Assembly (NCBI GenBank): GCA_030146445.1
Contig: JASLBT010000050.1
Span: 1 to 9,651, forward strand
Origin: Segetibacter sp.
Lineage (GTDB): Bacteria > Bacteroidota > Bacteroidia > Chitinophagales > Chitinophagaceae
DNA length: 9,651 bases
Reading direction: 5' to 3'
Part shown: piece after piece, positions 8,311 through 9,651 of the stretch
How positions within the stretch are numbered: the stretch's first letter is position 1
Layout: each line of letters begins with the position of its first letter
Notes under the pieces: model-generated
What the model was told of the DNA's origin: nothing
Database searches by the model: none
The model's input: the letters and a program-made list of their open reading frames with translations, nothing else
Position numbers and translations under genes: made by a program

Positions 8311-9273
8311 ATGAAGATTAATGGATTAATTGCAGCGACATTTGGTTGTTTCAATGAAGATGGCTGCCTGAACCTATCGCTTATTCCTGCGATTGTAGAG
8401 AAAATGATTGATGATGGATTAACAGGTGTATTTATCTGCGGAACCAATGGCGAAGGGCCGAACCTAACGATCGAAGAAAGGATGTTGGTTGCAGAGGCTT
8501 ATGTACAAGCTGCTAACAAACGAATACTGGTGCTCGTTCATGTGGGGCACCCCTCTATTGCAGAGTCAAAAAAATTAGCGGTCCATGCCGAACACATTGG
8601 GGCCGATGCCATTTCGTCGGTAGCTGCTTTTTACTTTAAGCCAACGTCGGTACAAAACCTGGTCACCAGCATAGCAGAAATTGCCGCGGCAGCGCCTGGA
8701 TTACCTTTTTACTACTATCATATTCCACACCTCACCGGCGTGGTGATAGACATGATCGAATTTCTCACCTTGAGCGAAGAACTAATACCAAACCTTGCGG
8801 GTGTAAAATACACGGCTACAACTGTTCATGAATACCACGCGTGTCTTAACTACAAAGAAGGCATGTACGACATCCTATACGGTTTAGATGAGATGTTGTT
8901 AAGTGCGTTGGCCGTTGGTGCAAAAGGGGCCATTGGAAGTACCTATACCTATGCTGCCCCTTTGTACTTAAAAGTAAAGGAATTGTTTGAAGCGAACAGG
9001 TTAGACGAAGCAAGACAACTGCAATTCCGCCTGGTAGAAATGGTGCGCTGTATATTAAAGTACTCCCCTATTCCTGCACAACGCGCCATCATGAAAATGC
9101 AGGGATTTGAATTTGGACCTTCGCGGCTTCCGCTCGTTAACCTGAGTGCGGCAGAGTACCACAAGCTTGAAAGTGCATTGCAGGAGATTGGGTTTTTCGA
9201 TTTACTGGGTAAACACAAGCCTGCAGAACGACTTAAAGAAAACGGTATCATGAGTGTAAACACTGCGAATTAG
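8311..9273 (+). CDS. nanA: N-acetylneuraminate lyase (sialic acid aldolase)
   Basis: A 320-residue cytoplasmic class I aldolase that should cleave N-acetylneuraminate to N-acetylmannosamine and pyruvate, the first committed step of sialic acid catabolism. Seen: the pyruvate loop GTNGEG (44-49), catalytic Tyr136 in YYHIPHLTGV, Schiff-base Lys166 in GVKYTAT, the GLDE motif (191-194) matching Asp191/Glu192 of E. coli NanA, and GSTY with Ser210 matching E. coli Ser208. The last two bind the sugar's glycerol tail and separate true lyases from dihydrodipicolinate synthases. Length is slightly above the usual 295-305 because of a short polar C-terminal tail. The ATG at 8311 gives the standard family start (MKINGLIAATFGCF). 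It follows the second sialidase by 121 bp; that gap holds only a 4-bp CCCG/CGGG hairpin at 8243-8255. The Asn in GTNGEG and the His after Tyr136 differ from the E. coli enzyme. Confidence 0.93.
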   Translation: MKINGLIAATFGCFNEDGCLNLSLIPAIVEKMIDDGLTGVFICGTNGEGPNLTIEERMLVAEAYVQAANKRILVLVHVGHPSIAESKKLAVHAEHIGADAISSVAAFYFKPTSVQNLVTSIAEIAAAAPGLPFYYYHIPHLTGVVIDMIEFLTLSEELIPNLAGVKYTATTVHEYHACLNYKEGMYDILYGLDEMLLSALAVGAKGAIGSTYTYAAPLYLKVKELFEANRLDEARQLQFRLVEMVRCILKYSPIPAQRAIMKMQGFEFGPSRLPLVNLSAAEYHKLESALQEIGFFDLLGKHKPAERLKENGIMSVNTAN

Positions 9274-9288
9274 CATCAACGAAAGAGC

Positions 9289-9308
9289 CTAACTAACTGA
9301 ATAGTTAG
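9289..9308. repeat. 7-bp inverted repeat in the nanA to nanM-like gap
   Basis: CTAACTA at 9289-9295 and TAGTTAG at 9302-9308 are exact reverse complements around the 6-base loop ACTGAA. The repeat lies 24 bp before the ATG of the NanM-like gene. It is AT-rich and has no following T-run, so an operator or mRNA hairpin is more plausible than an intrinsic terminator. It could also be chance. Confidence 0.5.
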
Positions 9309-9332
9309 AATAATACCCGGCTCACACTAGTT

Positions 9333-9651
9333 ATGAACAACCTGCTTAAATACCTTTTAGTAATAATGACGTTCTCCATTAAAGCCGCCTCGTGCCAGTC
9401 GGACGAAAAATCCTTCGACTGGCACGAGTTAGCACCCCTACCGGATAGCTTTGGCTTCGCCGGTAGCTTTGCAGGTATTTCGGAAAATGCGATGATCGTG
9501 GCCGGGGGGCCAAACTTCCCCGATGGAGGCGCTCCGTGGACGGGTTCGAAAAAGGTGTGGACCGATAAGATCTTTGTTCTTGACCATCCGCATGGCAAAT
9601 GGAAAATCGCCGGGAAGTTGCCGGTTCGCTTAGGGTATGGTGTTTCGATCA
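9333..9651 (+). CDS. nanM: NanM-like Kelch-repeat N-acetylneuraminate mutarotase, 3'-truncated by window edge
   Basis: Only the first 106 codons are in the window; the frame is still open at the edge. The N-terminus is a signal sequence (MNNLLKYLLVIMTF) ending AASC, so Cys21 may be lipidated, or signal peptidase I may cut nearby; either way the protein is exported. The mature start FDWHELAPLPDSFGFAGSFAGI, then IVAGGPNFPDGGAPW and KVWTDKIFVLDHP...WKIAGKLPVRLGYGVSI, matches the cyclically permuted mutarotase/YjhT family of six-bladed Kelch propellers. NanM catalyses conversion between alpha- and beta-N-acetylneuraminate, helping use of the alpha anomer released by sialidases. Family members with other substrates exist, so the assignment rests partly on the sialidase/NanA context. 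It lies 59 bp after nanA. A perfect 13-bp inverted repeat lies in codons 19-32. Confidence 0.85.
   Translation, partial: MNNLLKYLLVIMTFSIKAASCQSDEKSFDWHELAPLPDSFGFAGSFAGISENAMIVAGGPNFPDGGAPWTGSKKVWTDKIFVLDHPHGKWKIAGKLPVRLGYGVSI
9389..9428. repeat. Perfect 13-bp inverted repeat (hairpin) early in the NanM-like coding sequence
   Basis: CTCGTGCCAGTCG at 9389-9401 and CGACTGGCACGAG at 9416-9428 are exact reverse complements separated by 14 bases. The mRNA could form a GC-rich stem-loop starting 56 bases after the A of the start codon, spanning the codons just around the signal-peptide cleavage site. There is no T-run after it, so it does not look like a standard terminator. It could act on translation, mRNA stability or as a protein-binding site, or it may be neutral. 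Confidence 0.9.

Noticed and set aside
9305..9598. Reverse-strand open frame of 97 codons opposite the NanM-like gene
   Set aside because: It is antisense to a clear Kelch/mutarotase N-terminus and shows no family signature.

Overview
The window looks like Bacteroidota DNA, most likely from a Chitinophaga/Niastella-type relative. A SusC/SusD outer-membrane pair is followed by secreted glycosidases, starts lack obvious Shine-Dalgarno sequences, and base composition looks moderate. All supported genes are on the + strand and read as one polysaccharide utilisation locus for sialic acids.

Layout. Positions 2-2335 are the C-terminal part of a SusC/RagA TonB-dependent transporter (5' end off-window). 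A SusD-like lipoprotein (2366-3835) follows 30 bp later. After a 181-bp gap comes a two-domain sialidase (4017-5672) with an N-terminal beta-domain and a GH33 propeller. Positions 5673-6000 hold a 40-codon ORF that overlaps the sialidase stop (ATGA), then about 200 bp that may be decayed sequence. Next are a non-canonical DapA/NanA-superfamily aldolase (6001-6948), a second, single-domain GH33 sialidase (6990-8189), a canonical N-acetylneuraminate lyase NanA (8311-9273), and the first 106 codons of an exported Kelch-repeat NanM-like sialic acid mutarotase (9333 to the right edge).

Inferred pathway. The two sialidases release sialic acid from host or environmental glycans, and SusC/SusD bind and import the sugar or sialoglycan. 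The NanM-like protein would speed anomer conversion of free sialic acid, and NanA would cleave it to N-acetylmannosamine and pyruvate. No NanE-type epimerase, kinase or inner-membrane sialic acid transporter is seen; they may lie beyond the right edge or elsewhere. The role of the second aldolase is unknown and is the main biochemical puzzle.

Non-coding structure worth attention: a perfect 13-bp inverted repeat inside the 5' coding region of the NanM-like gene, a 7-bp inverted repeat just before that gene, a perfect 20-bp palindrome inside susC, and the odd 5673-6000 interval. No tRNA, rRNA, CRISPR, insertion sequence or integrase was seen.
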